DNA from: Thiotrichales bacterium
GTDB lineage: Bacteria; Pseudomonadota; Gammaproteobacteria; HK1
Direction: 5' to 3'
DNA length: 64,000 bases
NCBI GenBank assembly: GCA_026709935.1
Contig: JAPOSC010000034.1
Coordinates: 62,001 to 126,000, forward strand
Shown here: in pieces, positions 26,316 to 35,963 of the stretch
Position numbering within the stretch: position 1 is the stretch's first letter
Layout: the number at the start of each line of letters is the position of its first letter
Program-made: the position numbers and the translations under genes
The notes under the pieces: model-generated
What the model saw: the letters and a program-made list of their open reading frames with translations, nothing else
Database searches by the model: none
Told to the model about the DNA's origin: nothing

Positions 26316-26995
26316 ATGCGGCGATGCCCGAGGAACTTGACCCTCCCGTCGTTGCCGAGCCGCCGGAGCCCGCGACCGCGGCCGTGGTATGGCTCCATGG
26401 TCTCGGCGCCGACGGACACGACTTCGAACCCGTCGCGGCGGAGCTCGGCCGGGCCGGGCTGCATGGCGTGCGCTACGTGTTCCCCCATGCGCCGGTACGC
26501 CCGGTCACCATCAACGGCGGGATGGCGATGCGCGCCTGGTACGACATCACGGAATCCGAGCTCGACCGCCGTGCCGACGAGGCGGGGGTGCGGGCGTCGG
26601 CCGGCATTGCTCGGGCGCTGGTGGACGAGCAGATCGCGCACGGCATCGCCGCGGAACGCATCGTGCTCGCGGGGTTCTCCCAGGGCGGCGCTATCGCGCT
26701 CTTCGCGGGTCTGCGCCTTCCGTTCCGGATCGCGGGCATCCTCGCCCTTTCGACCTACCTGCCGGTGGCGGAGACGCTGGCGACGGAAGCGCATCAGGTG
26801 AGCCGCGACGTGCCGATCTTCCTCGCCCACGGCAGCCAGGACCCGGTGATCGCGCTCTCGCTATCGGAGCGTTCCGGGTCCACGATGGCGGGCCTCGGAT
26901 ACAGCGTCGAGGTCCACACCTATCCCATGCCTCATTCGGTCTGTGCGGAGGAGATCAGAGACATCGGACACTGGCTGCAACGGGTACTCGCATAA
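26312..26995 (+). CDS. alpha/beta-hydrolase carboxylesterase (phospholipase/carboxylesterase family)
   Basis: A 227-residue serine esterase of the phospholipase/carboxylesterase (EstB/YpfH-like) family. The oxyanion segment is VVWLHGLGADGHDFEPVA, the nucleophile Ser is in GFSQGGAIAL, and Asp and His are expected in GSQDPVI and YPMPHSVCAEE. The GTG start overlaps the rhlB stop (GTGA), implying coupled translation; an ATG four codons later is possible. Substrates are short-chain esters or acyl-lysophospholipids. A terminator-like hairpin follows. Confidence 0.88.
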   Translation: MNAAMPEELDPPVVAEPPEPATAAVVWLHGLGADGHDFEPVAAELGRAGLHGVRYVFPHAPVRPVTINGGMAMRAWYDITESELDRRADEAGVRASAGIARALVDEQIAHGIAAERIVLAGFSQGGAIALFAGLRLPFRIAGILALSTYLPVAETLATEAHQVSRDVPIFLAHGSQDPVIALSLSERSGSTMAGLGYSVEVHTYPMPHSVCAEEIRDIGHWLQRVLA

Positions 26996-27076
26996 GCCCC
27001 CGGTCCTGCCCGCTGTTCCACCCGGCGAGCGGTGACGAAGGGCGGTTCGGGGTCGATGCCTGTCTGCCTTGCGTGC

Positions 27077-27104
27077 GCGCTGCCTGAGCGGCAGCGCCGG
27101 TTTT
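27077..27104 (+). terminator. intrinsic-terminator-like hairpin after the esterase gene
   Basis: GCGCTGCC (27077-27084) pairs with GGCAGCGC (27090-27097) across a 5-nt loop. It is followed by CGGTTTT, a short T run on the + strand. It lies between the esterase gene and the convergent hemB. Confidence 0.5.
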
Positions 27105-27138
27105 CCGGCGAAGGATCCGGCCAGTCACAGGCCGGTCG

Positions 27139-28164
27139 TCAGCGGGACTTCAGCCAGCCCGCCGCCTCGAGTGCGTGGTAGGTGATGATCAGATCGGCGC
27201 CGGCCCGTTTGATGGCGGTGAGGTTTTCGAGGGTGATCGAGCGTTCGTCGAGCCACCCGCGCTCGCCGGCCGCCTTGACCATCGAGTACTCCCCGCTCAC
27301 GTTGTACGCAACCATCGGCACTTCGGGGTGCGCATCGTGCACCCGGCGGATGACATCGAGGTAGGCGAGGGCGGGCTTGACCATGAGGAAGTCCGCCCCT
27401 TCCTCGATGTCGAGCGCTGCCTCCCGGAGTGCCTCCCGCACGTTCGCGGGGTCCATCTGGTGGGTGCGGCGGTCGCCGAACTTCGGCGTGCCCTGCGCGG
27501 CGTCCCGGAACGGCCCGTAGAACGCCGAGGCATACTTGACGGCGTACGACATGACGGGCACGTGATCGTATCCGTCTTCGTCGAGCCCCTCGCGGATGGC
27601 GGCGACCATGCCGTCGAGCATGCCGCTCGGCGCGACGATGTCGACGCCGGCCCGCGCGTGGCTCGTCGCGACGCGGGCAAGGATGTCGAGAGTCTCGTCG
27701 TTCAGCACATAGCCGGTCGGGAGCGCCGGATTCTCGTGGTTCAACAGCCCGCAGTGGCCGTGGTCGGTGTACTCGCACAGGCACACATCGGTGACGACCA
27801 GAAGTTCGGGCAGGGCTTCCTTCAACCCGCGGATGGCGCGCTGGATGATGCCGTCGTCGTCGAAGTTCTCTTCGCCGACCGGATCCTTGGCGGCGGGGAT
27901 GCCGAAGAGCAGCACCGCGCGGATACCGGCCGTCGCCGCCCTCTGCGCTTCTTCGATCGCCCGGTCGATGGAGAGCTGATGGATCCCCGGCATCGACGGG
28001 ATCGGATCGCGCACATTCTCGCCGTGGACGATGAACAGCGGATAGATGAAGTCGGCCGGCGAAAGCTCCGTCTCCCGCACGATGGTGCGGAGGGCGCTGG
28101 TATGGCGCAGGCGGCGGGGTCGGGTGCGAAGAGGGCGGGCCGCGAGTCTCGTTCCGGCGTCCAT
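27139..28164 (-). CDS. hemB: delta-aminolevulinic acid dehydratase (porphobilinogen synthase)
   Basis: Condenses two 5-aminolevulinate molecules to porphobilinogen in heme synthesis, 341 residues. The active-site lysines lie in [15 protein letters not shown] and [13 protein letters not shown]. The metal site is [16 protein letters not shown], with the Cys residues of the zinc-type enzyme. GGAG sits 6 nt before the ATG at 28164, so this start is chosen over upstream in-frame ATGs. Confidence 0.96.
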   Translation of the reverse strand: MDAGTRLAARPLRTRPRRLRHTSALRTIVRETELSPADFIYPLFIVHGENVRDPIPSMPGIHQLSIDRAIEEAQRAATAGIRAVLLFGIPAAKDPVGEENFDDDGIIQRAIRGLKEALPELLVVTDVCLCEYTDHGHCGLLNHENPALPTGYVLNDETLDILARVATSHARAGVDIVAPSGMLDGMVAAIREGLDEDGYDHVPVMSYAVKYASAFYGPFRDAAQGTPKFGDRRTHQMDPANVREALREAALDIEEGADFLMVKPALAYLDVIRRVHDAHPEVPMVAYNVSGEYSMVKAAGERGWLDERSITLENLTAIKRAGADLIITYHALEAAGWLKSR

Positions 28165-28305
28165 GGTGTCTCCGGATCGCTCTCCGGGTCGAAGAACCGA
28201 CATGATAACCCCCGTGGCGAGCGCCACGGCGGGTCGTGCGTTACGACGTGATGATCAACTGGCGCTTGCGGGACGACATGCAAGCGTGTTTGCGGAGAGC
28301 CTCAA

Positions 28306-28337
28306 GGCCACGGGGCGACTGCGGTCGCCCCGTGGCC
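28306..28337 (-). terminator. 14-bp perfect hairpin after the Calx-beta gene
   Basis: GGCCACGGGGCGAC (28306-28319) pairs perfectly with GTCGCCCCGTGGCC (28324-28337) around the tetraloop TGCG, starting 23 nt after the end of the Calx-beta gene. Only TT follows on the - strand. A terminator or 3' stabiliser is likely. The rest of the 195-bp gap before hemB shows nothing. Confidence 0.6.
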
Positions 28338-28359
28338 CGTCTCAGGCCCGATCGACAAT

Positions 28360-28839
28360 TCAGTTCGGGAAGATGAAGCCTAAGGCCTCGAAACCCCACA
28401 GCGGATCCATCTCCACCCCCTCATTCACCTGGCCGTCCCCTCCCGAACCATCAAGAGAGATCCGGACCACGAACACTTCAAGCCCTTCCGTCACATCCGC
28501 GTCGGCAATCGTCTGCACGGTGATGGTTTTCTCGGTGTCATCCGCCGCGAAGAACAGCGTTCCGCTTGATGCCACATAGTCTTCGCCCGCACTCGCCGCG
28601 TCGATGTTGGGATCGTCGGAGGTCGTCCAGCGGATCCGGGCTTCGGCGGGGCCCTTCTTCGCGACCCTGAACTCGATGGTCTGGCCTTCGAGCCCGAAAA
28701 ATGCCGACTGGCTGAACTCGATCAGTGTCAGGTTATCGTCCTGCGCCGTCGTCAGGCTGTCGTGCTGCGCCGTCGCGATGGCGGGGAGCAAGGGGACGGC
28801 GCCGACCAGGGTCAACGCTGCGATCTTGAGCATCTTCAT
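28360..28839 (-). CDS. secreted single Calx-beta domain protein
   Basis: A 159-residue exported protein. Residues 1-25 (MKMLKIAALTLVGAVPLLPA, then ATA) are a Sec signal peptide. The mature part is one Calx-beta-like domain: EGQTIEFRVAKKGPAEA, then SAGEDYVASSGTLFFAADDTEKTITV, then DVTEGLEVFVVRIS, the usual calcium-binding beta-sandwich pattern. Such domains normally occur as repeats in large adhesins; here one stands alone. AAGGAG lies 9 nt before the ATG. It is divergent from the DyP peroxidase gene. The partner or ligand is unknown. Confidence 0.8.
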   Translation of the reverse strand: MKMLKIAALTLVGAVPLLPAIATAQHDSLTTAQDDNLTLIEFSQSAFFGLEGQTIEFRVAKKGPAEARIRWTTSDDPNIDAASAGEDYVASSGTLFFAADDTEKTITVQTIADADVTEGLEVFVVRISLDGSGGDGQVNEGVEMDPLWGFEALGFIFPN

Positions 28840-29053
28840 GACAGTTTTCTCCTTTGTATGGCGGTTTGCCTGACAACCCGGGGGGGCTGATGGGACGGAA
28901 TGCTTGCAGAGGCTTCCCGTCCGGTCCAGAACTGTTTTCCTATCGGGTCGATAGGACAATACTATGCGAGCATCACGGTCACCCGTTGTGCACCGGGCAA
29001 CGCCCGAACCGAGTGTCTGAACCGCTTGATATCGACCCGAGGACTGCACCCCC

Positions 29054-29989
29054 ATGACCGCCGACCCCCCCCAGCGCGCCATCTTCGACGAGTCCGCGCG
29101 CTACCACCGATTCCTGGAGTATCGTGCCGGCGACGCAATCGACCCCCGCCGGGCGGCCCGCGCCGTCGCGGCGGCACTGGCGGCGGCGCGGGACGGCGTC
29201 CACCGTCCGGCCCGCATCGTCGTCGCGTTCGGCCGCCGGCTGTGGTCGGCGCTCGCGCCGGACGCGGTACCGTCCGATCTGCACGACTTCGAGACCATCC
29301 GCGGGGTCGATGGCCACGTCGCCCCCGCCACTCAGTGCGACCTGTGGTTCTGGCTCCAGAGCGACGGCGAGGATGAGAACGTCGCCCGCACCCTCGCGCT
29401 TCATGCGGCGTTGCGCGACGACTTCGCACTCTCGCTGGAGCAGCCGGGGTTCACCTACTTCGCCTCGCGCGACCTCATCGACTTCGAGGACGGTACCGCC
29501 AACCCCAAGGACGACGAGGCGCGTACCGAAGCCGCCGTGGTGCCCGATGGCTCGGGCGCCGGCGGCAGCATCGTGCTCGTCCAGCGCTGGGTGCACGATC
29601 TCGACAAGTTCGCGGCGCTCGATGTCGCTGCCCAGGAAGCGGTCATCGGCCGGACCAAGGCCGACAGCATCGAGCTTGAAGGCGACGACATGCCCCCCGA
29701 CTCCCACGTCTCGCGCACCGACGTGAAGAAGGATGGCGTGGCGCTGAAGGTTTACCGGCGCAGCGCTCCCTACGCGACGCTCGCCCGGCACGGGCTCTAC
29801 TTCCTCGCGTTCGCGCGAGCACGGGAGCGACACCAGATCCAGCTTGAGCGGATGTTCGGAGTCTCCGGCGACGGGCTCCACGACCGGCTCATCGAATTCT
29901 CCCGCGCCGACACCGGAAGCTATCTGTTCGCCCCGGGCGAACGTGCGCTGGCGGAGGTGATCGAGGGAGGTCGAGCTTCCGGGGCCTGA
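29054..29989 (+). CDS. DyP-type heme peroxidase
   Basis: A 311-residue dye-decolourising peroxidase family protein. The distal motif is DFEDGTANP (family GxxDG region with the catalytic Asp), and the proximal heme His is likely in DSHVSRTDV, followed by LKVYRRSAPY. No signal peptide is present, so it is cytoplasmic, or encapsulin cargo, although no encapsulin gene is near. It uses hydrogen peroxide to oxidise unknown substrates. It is followed by a VOC protein gene 39 bp later. Confidence 0.9.
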   Translation: MTADPPQRAIFDESARYHRFLEYRAGDAIDPRRAARAVAAALAAARDGVHRPARIVVAFGRRLWSALAPDAVPSDLHDFETIRGVDGHVAPATQCDLWFWLQSDGEDENVARTLALHAALRDDFALSLEQPGFTYFASRDLIDFEDGTANPKDDEARTEAAVVPDGSGAGGSIVLVQRWVHDLDKFAALDVAAQEAVIGRTKADSIELEGDDMPPDSHVSRTDVKKDGVALKVYRRSAPYATLARHGLYFLAFARARERHQIQLERMFGVSGDGLHDRLIEFSRADTGSYLFAPGERALAEVIEGGRASGA

Positions 29990-30028
29990 TCAGCCCCCTG
30001 GATCCTGCCCGCCACGAAACGCAAGCTC

Positions 30029-30439
30029 ATGAAAGATCCCGCCCTGTTCGCGATCAGCGTGGTCACCCTCGGCGTCGCCGACATCGCACGTTCGGAGCGC
30101 TTCTATATGGACGGGCTCGGGCTCGAGCATGCCCGGCCGCCCGGCGGGGTCATCTACTTCAAGCTCGCGGGGACACGCCTCGCGCTCTTCCCGCGCGATG
30201 CGCTGGCCCGCTACGCGGGGGTGGCGCCGATGGCGCCCGGAGGCTTCGGCGGCATGACGCTTTCGTGCAATGTCGCGGCGCGCGCGGAGGTCGACGCCCT
30301 CGTCCGCCGCGCCGAAGCGGCGGGGGCGACGGTGATCAGGCCGCCGGAGACCGTGGAGTGGGGCGGCTACTGCGCCTGGATCACCGACCCCGACGGCCAT
30401 CCGTGGGAGATCGTGTGGAATCCGAAGTGGGACGGATGA
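30029..30439 (+). CDS. VOC-superfamily (glyoxalase/bleomycin-resistance fold) protein
   Basis: A 136-residue vicinal-oxygen-chelate protein with two beta-alpha-beta-beta-beta units. The start is VTLGVADIARSERFYMDGLGL and the end is GGYCAWITDPDGHPWEIVWNP, the typical second-half motif with a metal-ligand Glu. The substrate is unknown. It is probably co-transcribed with the DyP peroxidase gene. The 225 bp downstream hold no recognisable gene. Confidence 0.85.
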   Translation: MKDPALFAISVVTLGVADIARSERFYMDGLGLEHARPPGGVIYFKLAGTRLALFPRDALARYAGVAPMAPGGFGGMTLSCNVAARAEVDALVRRAEAAGATVIRPPETVEWGGYCAWITDPDGHPWEIVWNPKWDG

Positions 30440-30664
30440 GGCCGGCGCGTCGCACGCGACCCCGGCGACAGGAAATCCCATCGGCAACATCGGGGGCTCA
30501 CGGAGGCTGGGACCGGAGTCGTGCCTGGCAGACATTGTCGGCACGGGTAAACAGCGATTTCCGCCAGTACCCTGGGAGGCCGTCAAGGGCTTCGACTCCG
30601 GCCTGACGGGAATCACCGGGCCCACGCGGCACTCGATGGCCTCGTCGTCGCCGATGGGGTAACA

Positions 30665-30997
30665 ATGCGACCCATGCGCAAGGTCTATGCCTCCGACAAC
30701 TACGCCATCGTCGGGCTCGTGCGTCAGGTGATCGAGGACGACGCCATCCCCTGCGTCGTCCGCAATGACTTCCTCGGCGGCGGCGCGGGCGATCTGCCCG
30801 TCAACGAGACCTGGCCGGAGATCTGGGTGCTCGAAGACCGGGACTTCAATCGCGCGCGCGCCCTTGTCGATGCGGTTCTCGCGGCCGACCACACGGACGA
30901 GTCCGCATGGCGCTGCGCCTCGTGCGATGAACCGATGGAAGGCCAGTTCACCCACTGCTGGCGCTGCGGCGCGGCCCGACCGCGGCCGGATTGCTGA
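30665..30997 (+). CDS. DUF2007-type protein with C-terminal zinc ribbon
   Basis: A 110-residue protein. The first 75 residues (RKVYASDNYAIVGLVRQVIE, then PEIWVLEDRDFNRARALVD) match the DUF2007 putative signal-transducer pattern. The C-terminus adds a zinc ribbon, CASCDEPMEGQFTHCWRCG, with two CxxC pairs. A start three codons later is equally possible. The function of the family is unknown. Confidence 0.8.
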   Translation: MRPMRKVYASDNYAIVGLVRQVIEDDAIPCVVRNDFLGGGAGDLPVNETWPEIWVLEDRDFNRARALVDAVLAADHTDESAWRCASCDEPMEGQFTHCWRCGAARPRPDC

Positions 30998-31205
30998 GCG
31001 CGCACATCCGATTCAACCCGCACCGTGCCCGAGGCGAAGCCACGACTGCGGGGGGGCATGGCGGCGACGGGTGTGTCGGGGTGCGCCACTCGATACCAGC
31101 AACGCCGCGGGCGCTGTCGTAACACCCCGGCGTACGCGCATCGGCGTGATGGTGCGGTGGCATAATGCACCGCGGCATCGGACACGCATGGCGGAGGACT
31201 CACTC

Positions 31206-31709
31206 ATGGCCTACACCCTCGAACAGTTCGCCGACGACTGCCGCGCTGCGCTCCGCGAGCGGGAGGCAAAGGACGCGCGCGAGACCATTCGGGCGTGCTG
31301 CAGCCGGGCCTGCAACGACGACGCATTCGTCGCGGCCCACTTCGGTCCGGACAACACCTCGCCCCGGCGGATCCTCTACGAAGACCCCGACCTCGGTTTC
31401 TGCATCCTGTCCCACGTGAACACGGGCGCCAGCGAGAGCCGCCCGCACGATCACGGGCCGAGCTGGGCGGTCTATTCGCAGGTCGAAGGTCGCACGGAGA
31501 TGACGGACTGGCGGGTGGTCAAGGCATATGATGGCGACACGCCCGGAGTGGTGGAGGCGGCCCGCACCTACACTCTGGACCGGGGCGATGCGCACATCTA
31601 CCACGAAGGCGACATCCACTCCCCGCGCCGCGAGGGCACGACGAAACTCCTCCGAATCGAGGGCATGAAGCTCGATGGCGTGCCGCGCGGCTACTTCGAT
31701 CCGGCCTGA
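31206..31709 (+). CDS. cupin thiol-dioxygenase-like protein (cysteine dioxygenase type)
   Basis: A 167-residue cupin. The iron-binding HxH is in ESRPHDHGPSWAVYSQVEG and the third His is expected in HIYHEGDIHSPRR. Overall length and layout fit the cysteine/3-mercaptopropionate dioxygenase family, which would make sulfinates from thiols and suit a sulfur-metabolising host. GGAGG sits 8 nt before ATG 31206, better than the ATG at 31188. It stands alone. Confidence 0.75.
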   Translation: MAYTLEQFADDCRAALREREAKDARETIRACCSRACNDDAFVAAHFGPDNTSPRRILYEDPDLGFCILSHVNTGASESRPHDHGPSWAVYSQVEGRTEMTDWRVVKAYDGDTPGVVEAARTYTLDRGDAHIYHEGDIHSPRREGTTKLLRIEGMKLDGVPRGYFDPA

Positions 31710-31826
31710 CCGCCCGGCGTCGCGGCGGGCGACAGCCACCGCGCGCCCCGGTAAAGGCGGAGCGCCTGCGGGCCGGTTCTCCTGATCGGGTCCCCCGTGG
31801 CGGTGTGCGCCGCCCTCCCTCCGCGC

Positions 31827-31913
31827 AACCCCGGCAACTCCCCGGCAACTCCAATTCCCCGGACAACTCCCCGGACAACTCCCCGGACAACTCCTCAGAC
31901 AGCCCCTCAGACG
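31827..31913. repeat. 12-bp tandem repeat array upstream of gcdH
   Basis: The gap before gcdH contains about seven units of a degenerate 11-12 bp repeat. Three consecutive copies of TCCCCGGACAAC are identical, flanked by TCCCCGGCAAC and by the diverged TCCTCAGACAGC. It ends 13 bp before the gcdH start codon and so forms much of its 5' leader. Copy number could affect translation or promoter spacing. Confidence 0.85.
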
Positions 31914-31926
31914 ACGAGACACGACC

Positions 31927-33135
31927 ATGCCTCAGCCCGCCGAGTATCTCCGGACCGCCCCGCTACCGCGCTTCGACTGGACCGATCCGCTTCTGCTGGA
32001 GAGCGCCCTCACCGAGGAGGAGCGCCTGGTCCGGGACACCGCCCGCGACTACGCGCAGAGCGCGCTGATGTCGCGCATCCTGGACGCGCACCGCACCGAG
32101 CACTTCGACCCCGCGATCATGCGGGAGATGGGGGAACTCGGGCTGCTCGGTGCCACCATCGACGGATACGGCTGCGCCGGCGCCGGATACGTGAGCTACG
32201 GGCTCGTCGCCCGGGAGATCGAGCGGGTCGATTCCGGCTACCGCTCGGCGATCAGCGTGCAGTCGAGCCTGGTCATGCACCCCATTCATGCCTACGGAGA
32301 CGAGACGCAGCGCGAGAAGTACCTGCCGCGCCTCGCGACCGGGGAGCTGATCGGCTGCTTCGGGCTCACCGAGCCCGACGCCGGCTCGGACCCCGGCGCG
32401 ATGACCACCCGGGCCCGTGCGGTTGATGGCGGCTACCTGCTGACGGGAACGAAGACCTGGATCAGCAACGCTCCGGTTGCCGACCTCTTCGTGGTCTGGG
32501 CGAAGAACGACGCGGGCGTCATCCGCGGATTCATCCTGGAGCGGGGCATGCGGGGCCTGTCCACCCCGAAGATCGACGGCAAGTTCTCGCTACGGGCGTC
32601 GGTCACCGGTCAGGTCGTGATGGACGGCGTCTTCGTCCCCGCCGGGAACGAGCTGCCCGACGCCTCCGGGCTCAAGGGGCCGTTCGGGTGTCTCACCCGC
32701 GCCCGCTACGGTATCGCCTGGGGGGCGCTGGGGGCGGCGGAGTTCTGCTGGCACGCGGCGCGCGACTACGTGCTGGAACGCCGGCAGTTCGGCCGGCCCC
32801 TCGCCGCCAATCAGCTCGTGCAGAAGAAGCTCGCCGACATGCAGACCGAGATCGCGATCGGTCTGGCCGCGAGCCTGCGGCTCGGGCGGCTGTTCGACGA
32901 AGGCGCCGCGCCGCACGAGGCGGTGTCGATGCTCAAGCGCAACTCCGCCGGCAAGGCGCTCGATATCGCGCGCGCCGCCCGCGACATGCACGGCGCGAAC
33001 GGCATCTCCGACGAGTACCACGTCATCCGCCACCTGATGAACCTGGAGACGGTCAACACCTACGAGGGAACCCACGACGTGCACGCCCTGATCCTCGGCC
33101 GCGCACAGACCGGAATCGCGGCGTTCGGGGGGTAG
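31927..33135 (+). CDS. gcdH: glutaryl-CoA dehydrogenase
   Basis: FAD enzyme of the acyl-CoA dehydrogenase family that oxidises and decarboxylates glutaryl-CoA to crotonyl-CoA, in lysine, tryptophan and benzoyl-CoA breakdown. It is 402 residues. Diagnostic segments are [35 protein letters not shown] and the C-terminal [20 protein letters not shown], where the Glu of YEGT is the catalytic base. It converges on parB with a 14-bp gap. No other pathway genes are nearby. Confidence 0.93.
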   Translation: MPQPAEYLRTAPLPRFDWTDPLLLESALTEEERLVRDTARDYAQSALMSRILDAHRTEHFDPAIMREMGELGLLGATIDGYGCAGAGYVSYGLVAREIERVDSGYRSAISVQSSLVMHPIHAYGDETQREKYLPRLATGELIGCFGLTEPDAGSDPGAMTTRARAVDGGYLLTGTKTWISNAPVADLFVVWAKNDAGVIRGFILERGMRGLSTPKIDGKFSLRASVTGQVVMDGVFVPAGNELPDASGLKGPFGCLTRARYGIAWGALGAAEFCWHAARDYVLERRQFGRPLAANQLVQKKLADMQTEIAIGLAASLRLGRLFDEGAAPHEAVSMLKRNSAGKALDIARAARDMHGANGISDEYHVIRHLMNLETVNTYEGTHDVHALILGRAQTGIAAFGG

Positions 33136-33149
33136 GGATGGCAGTTCGG

Positions 33150-34034
<885 letters not shown>

Positions 34035-34210
34035 TTCGGGCCATGTTGATCTCTACGGTCGAGCCGGGTTTGCCGGAAGGGATGTCCCGCGGGAAAGGTC
34101 GAGGCGAGGACGGGTGCGGGTAGAGGGCGCTCGGCGGGCTCGCGCCGGGAACGAGCGCCGGGCATGCCTCGTCGGTCCGGGGCGCGGCTTCGCCAGCCAT
34201 GCGCGAGCGC

Positions 34211-34999
34211 TCACTGGTTCGCGGCCCGGAGGTGGGCTCCGTCGCGCCGGAGCATCTCGCCCGCCAGCGCCAGATAGGCGAGGGCGCCGCTCGAGTTCTT
34301 GTCGTAGAGCAGGGCCGGAAGGCCGTGGCTCGGCGCTTCGGCGAGGCGGACGTTGCGCGGGATGACGGTACTGTAGACCTTGTCTCCGAAGTGCTTGATG
34401 AGTTGCTGCGACACCTGGCCGGAGAGGTTGTTGCGCGCGTCGTACATGGTCCTGAGCAACCCGTCGACCTCCAGGTTCCGGTTGAGGATCCGGCGGATCT
34501 TCTCGACGGTGTCGAGCAGCGCGGACAGGCCTTCCAGCGCATAGTACTCGCACTGGACCGGGACCATCACCGAATCGGCGGCGGCCAGCGCGTTCACCGT
34601 GAGCATGTTCAGCGCCGGCGGACAGTCGATGACGACGTAGTCGTAGCGATCGCGGACCGCTTCGAGCGCTTGACGCATGCGGAGTTCACGTCCGATCTCG
34701 TCGAGCAGCCCCACTTCCGCGCCGGTGAGGTCCGCATTGCTGGGGGCGAGGGTGTAATTGCTGTGCTCGACGCTGATCGAGATCTCGTCGAGCGTCGCTT
34801 CCTCCATCAGCACGTCGTAGTTCGACAGGGCGAGCGCGCTCTTGTCGATGCCGCTCCCCATCGTCGCGTTGCCCTGCGGATCGAGATCGACCAGCAGCAC
34901 CCGGCGCCTTGCCGCCGCCAGCGACACCGCGAGGTTGATGCTGGTCGTCGTCTTGCCGACGCCGCCCTTCTGGTTGGCTACCGCGATGACCCTGGCCAT
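34211..34999 (-). CDS. parA: chromosome-partitioning ATPase ParA
   Basis: A 262-residue ParA/Soj ATPase. The deviant Walker A is ANQKGGVGKTTTSINLA near the N-terminus, Walker A' is VLLVDLDPQGNAT, and Walker B is YDYVVIDCPPAL. The start at 34999 (MARVIAVANQ) matches the family; the upstream in-frame ATG adds an Arg-rich stretch with no support. The order mnmG-rsmG-parA-parB is the classic origin-proximal cluster. Confidence 0.96.
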   Translation of the reverse strand: MARVIAVANQKGGVGKTTTSINLAVSLAAARRRVLLVDLDPQGNATMGSGIDKSALALSNYDVLMEEATLDEISISVEHSNYTLAPSNADLTGAEVGLLDEIGRELRMRQALEAVRDRYDYVVIDCPPALNMLTVNALAAADSVMVPVQCEYYALEGLSALLDTVEKIRRILNRNLEVDGLLRTMYDARNNLSGQVSQQLIKHFGDKVYSTVIPRNVRLAEAPSHGLPALLYDKNSSGALAYLALAGEMLRRDGAHLRAANQ

Positions 35000-35136
35000 G
35001 GCTCGTCCCGTGCCGGCGTCGGTTCGTCCGCGTGATCCCGGGGTCCACGCCCTCGCTCGCAACCTGGCGAGAAATGCGAACCAGCCGAATCAGGGCCCGC
35101 AAGAGCGGGCGAGACGCCGGCCGGTGCGCACGAAAG

Positions 35137-35919
35137 CTACCGAGTCGAATGCGGTCGGATTGTGACATTCTCCCGCATCGGAACGCCATCGACGCCATCC
35201 GGGCGGTCGAGGACGACGAGCGTGGTGGGCGGCCCGACGCCGGCTTTGATTCCGGCCCCGGCCGGTTCGACGCGGATCTCCAGTCCTTCGCGATCACCCG
35301 GTTCGAGCGCATCGATCTCGGCCTCCGGCCGCGGCCCCTTCATCGCGATGATGCGTCCCGGCGCATCGAGCAGCGGCCGTGCGCCCGCCACCAGCGCCGC
35401 CACGGAGAGCGTGGCGCGGCTGATCACCGTCGAGTAACGATGCGGCGGCCGGTGCCTATCGAGCCGCTCCGAGGCCACCTCGACGTTGCCGAGCCCCAGA
35501 GTCATCGCGGCATGGGCGCAGAACCGGGTCTTCTTCCGCACCGGATCGAGCAGCGTGCAGCACACGTCCGGGCGCACGATGGCGAGCACCAGACCGGGCA
35601 GCCCCGCCCCGGTGCCGACATCCAGCAGCCGCGAGCCGGCGAGAAAGTCGAGGGCGGTGAGGGAGTCGAGCACGTGCCGGTCGATCATCGCGAACGGGTC
35701 CCGGACCGCGGTCAGGTTGTACGCCCGGTTCCACTGTGCAAGCAACGCGACATACTCGGCGAGCGCGCGGCGATGAGTCGCGGCGATGGGAAGGTTCGAG
35801 CGATCGAATGCCGAGTCGAGGCGGGATTCGATCGCCGGGATGTCCGCGGGGGCGGCGAGTTCCTTCGCGGATTGGGCATCGGTCGTCCGCCGGAGGTCCA
35901 ACTTCGAGGTCCTGATCAT
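35137..35919 (-). CDS. rsmG: 16S rRNA m7G527 methyltransferase RsmG
   Basis: SAM-dependent methyltransferase that modifies G527 of 16S rRNA, 260 residues, slightly longer than usual because of a 30-residue N-terminal extension. The SAM motif is LLDVGTGAGLPGLVLAIVRP, preceded by WNRAYNLTAVRDP and followed by DPVRKKTRFCAHAA. It follows mnmG by 44 bp and precedes parA, as in many Proteobacteria. Confidence 0.94.
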   Translation of the reverse strand: MIRTSKLDLRRTTDAQSAKELAAPADIPAIESRLDSAFDRSNLPIAATHRRALAEYVALLAQWNRAYNLTAVRDPFAMIDRHVLDSLTALDFLAGSRLLDVGTGAGLPGLVLAIVRPDVCCTLLDPVRKKTRFCAHAAMTLGLGNVEVASERLDRHRPPHRYSTVISRATLSVAALVAGARPLLDAPGRIIAMKGPRPEAEIDALEPGDREGLEIRVEPAGAGIKAGVGPPTTLVVLDRPDGVDGVPMRENVTIRPHSTR

Positions 35920-35963
35920 GATTCGGGCGATGATGGCTCTGCCTCGTCAGGGGACACGGCCGA

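Noticed and set aside
31805-32068. Repeat-coded frame with Asn-Ser-Pro-Asp periodicity before gcdH
   Set aside because: The periodicity comes from the 12-bp DNA repeat. The frame runs into gcdH out of phase and has no ribosome site.
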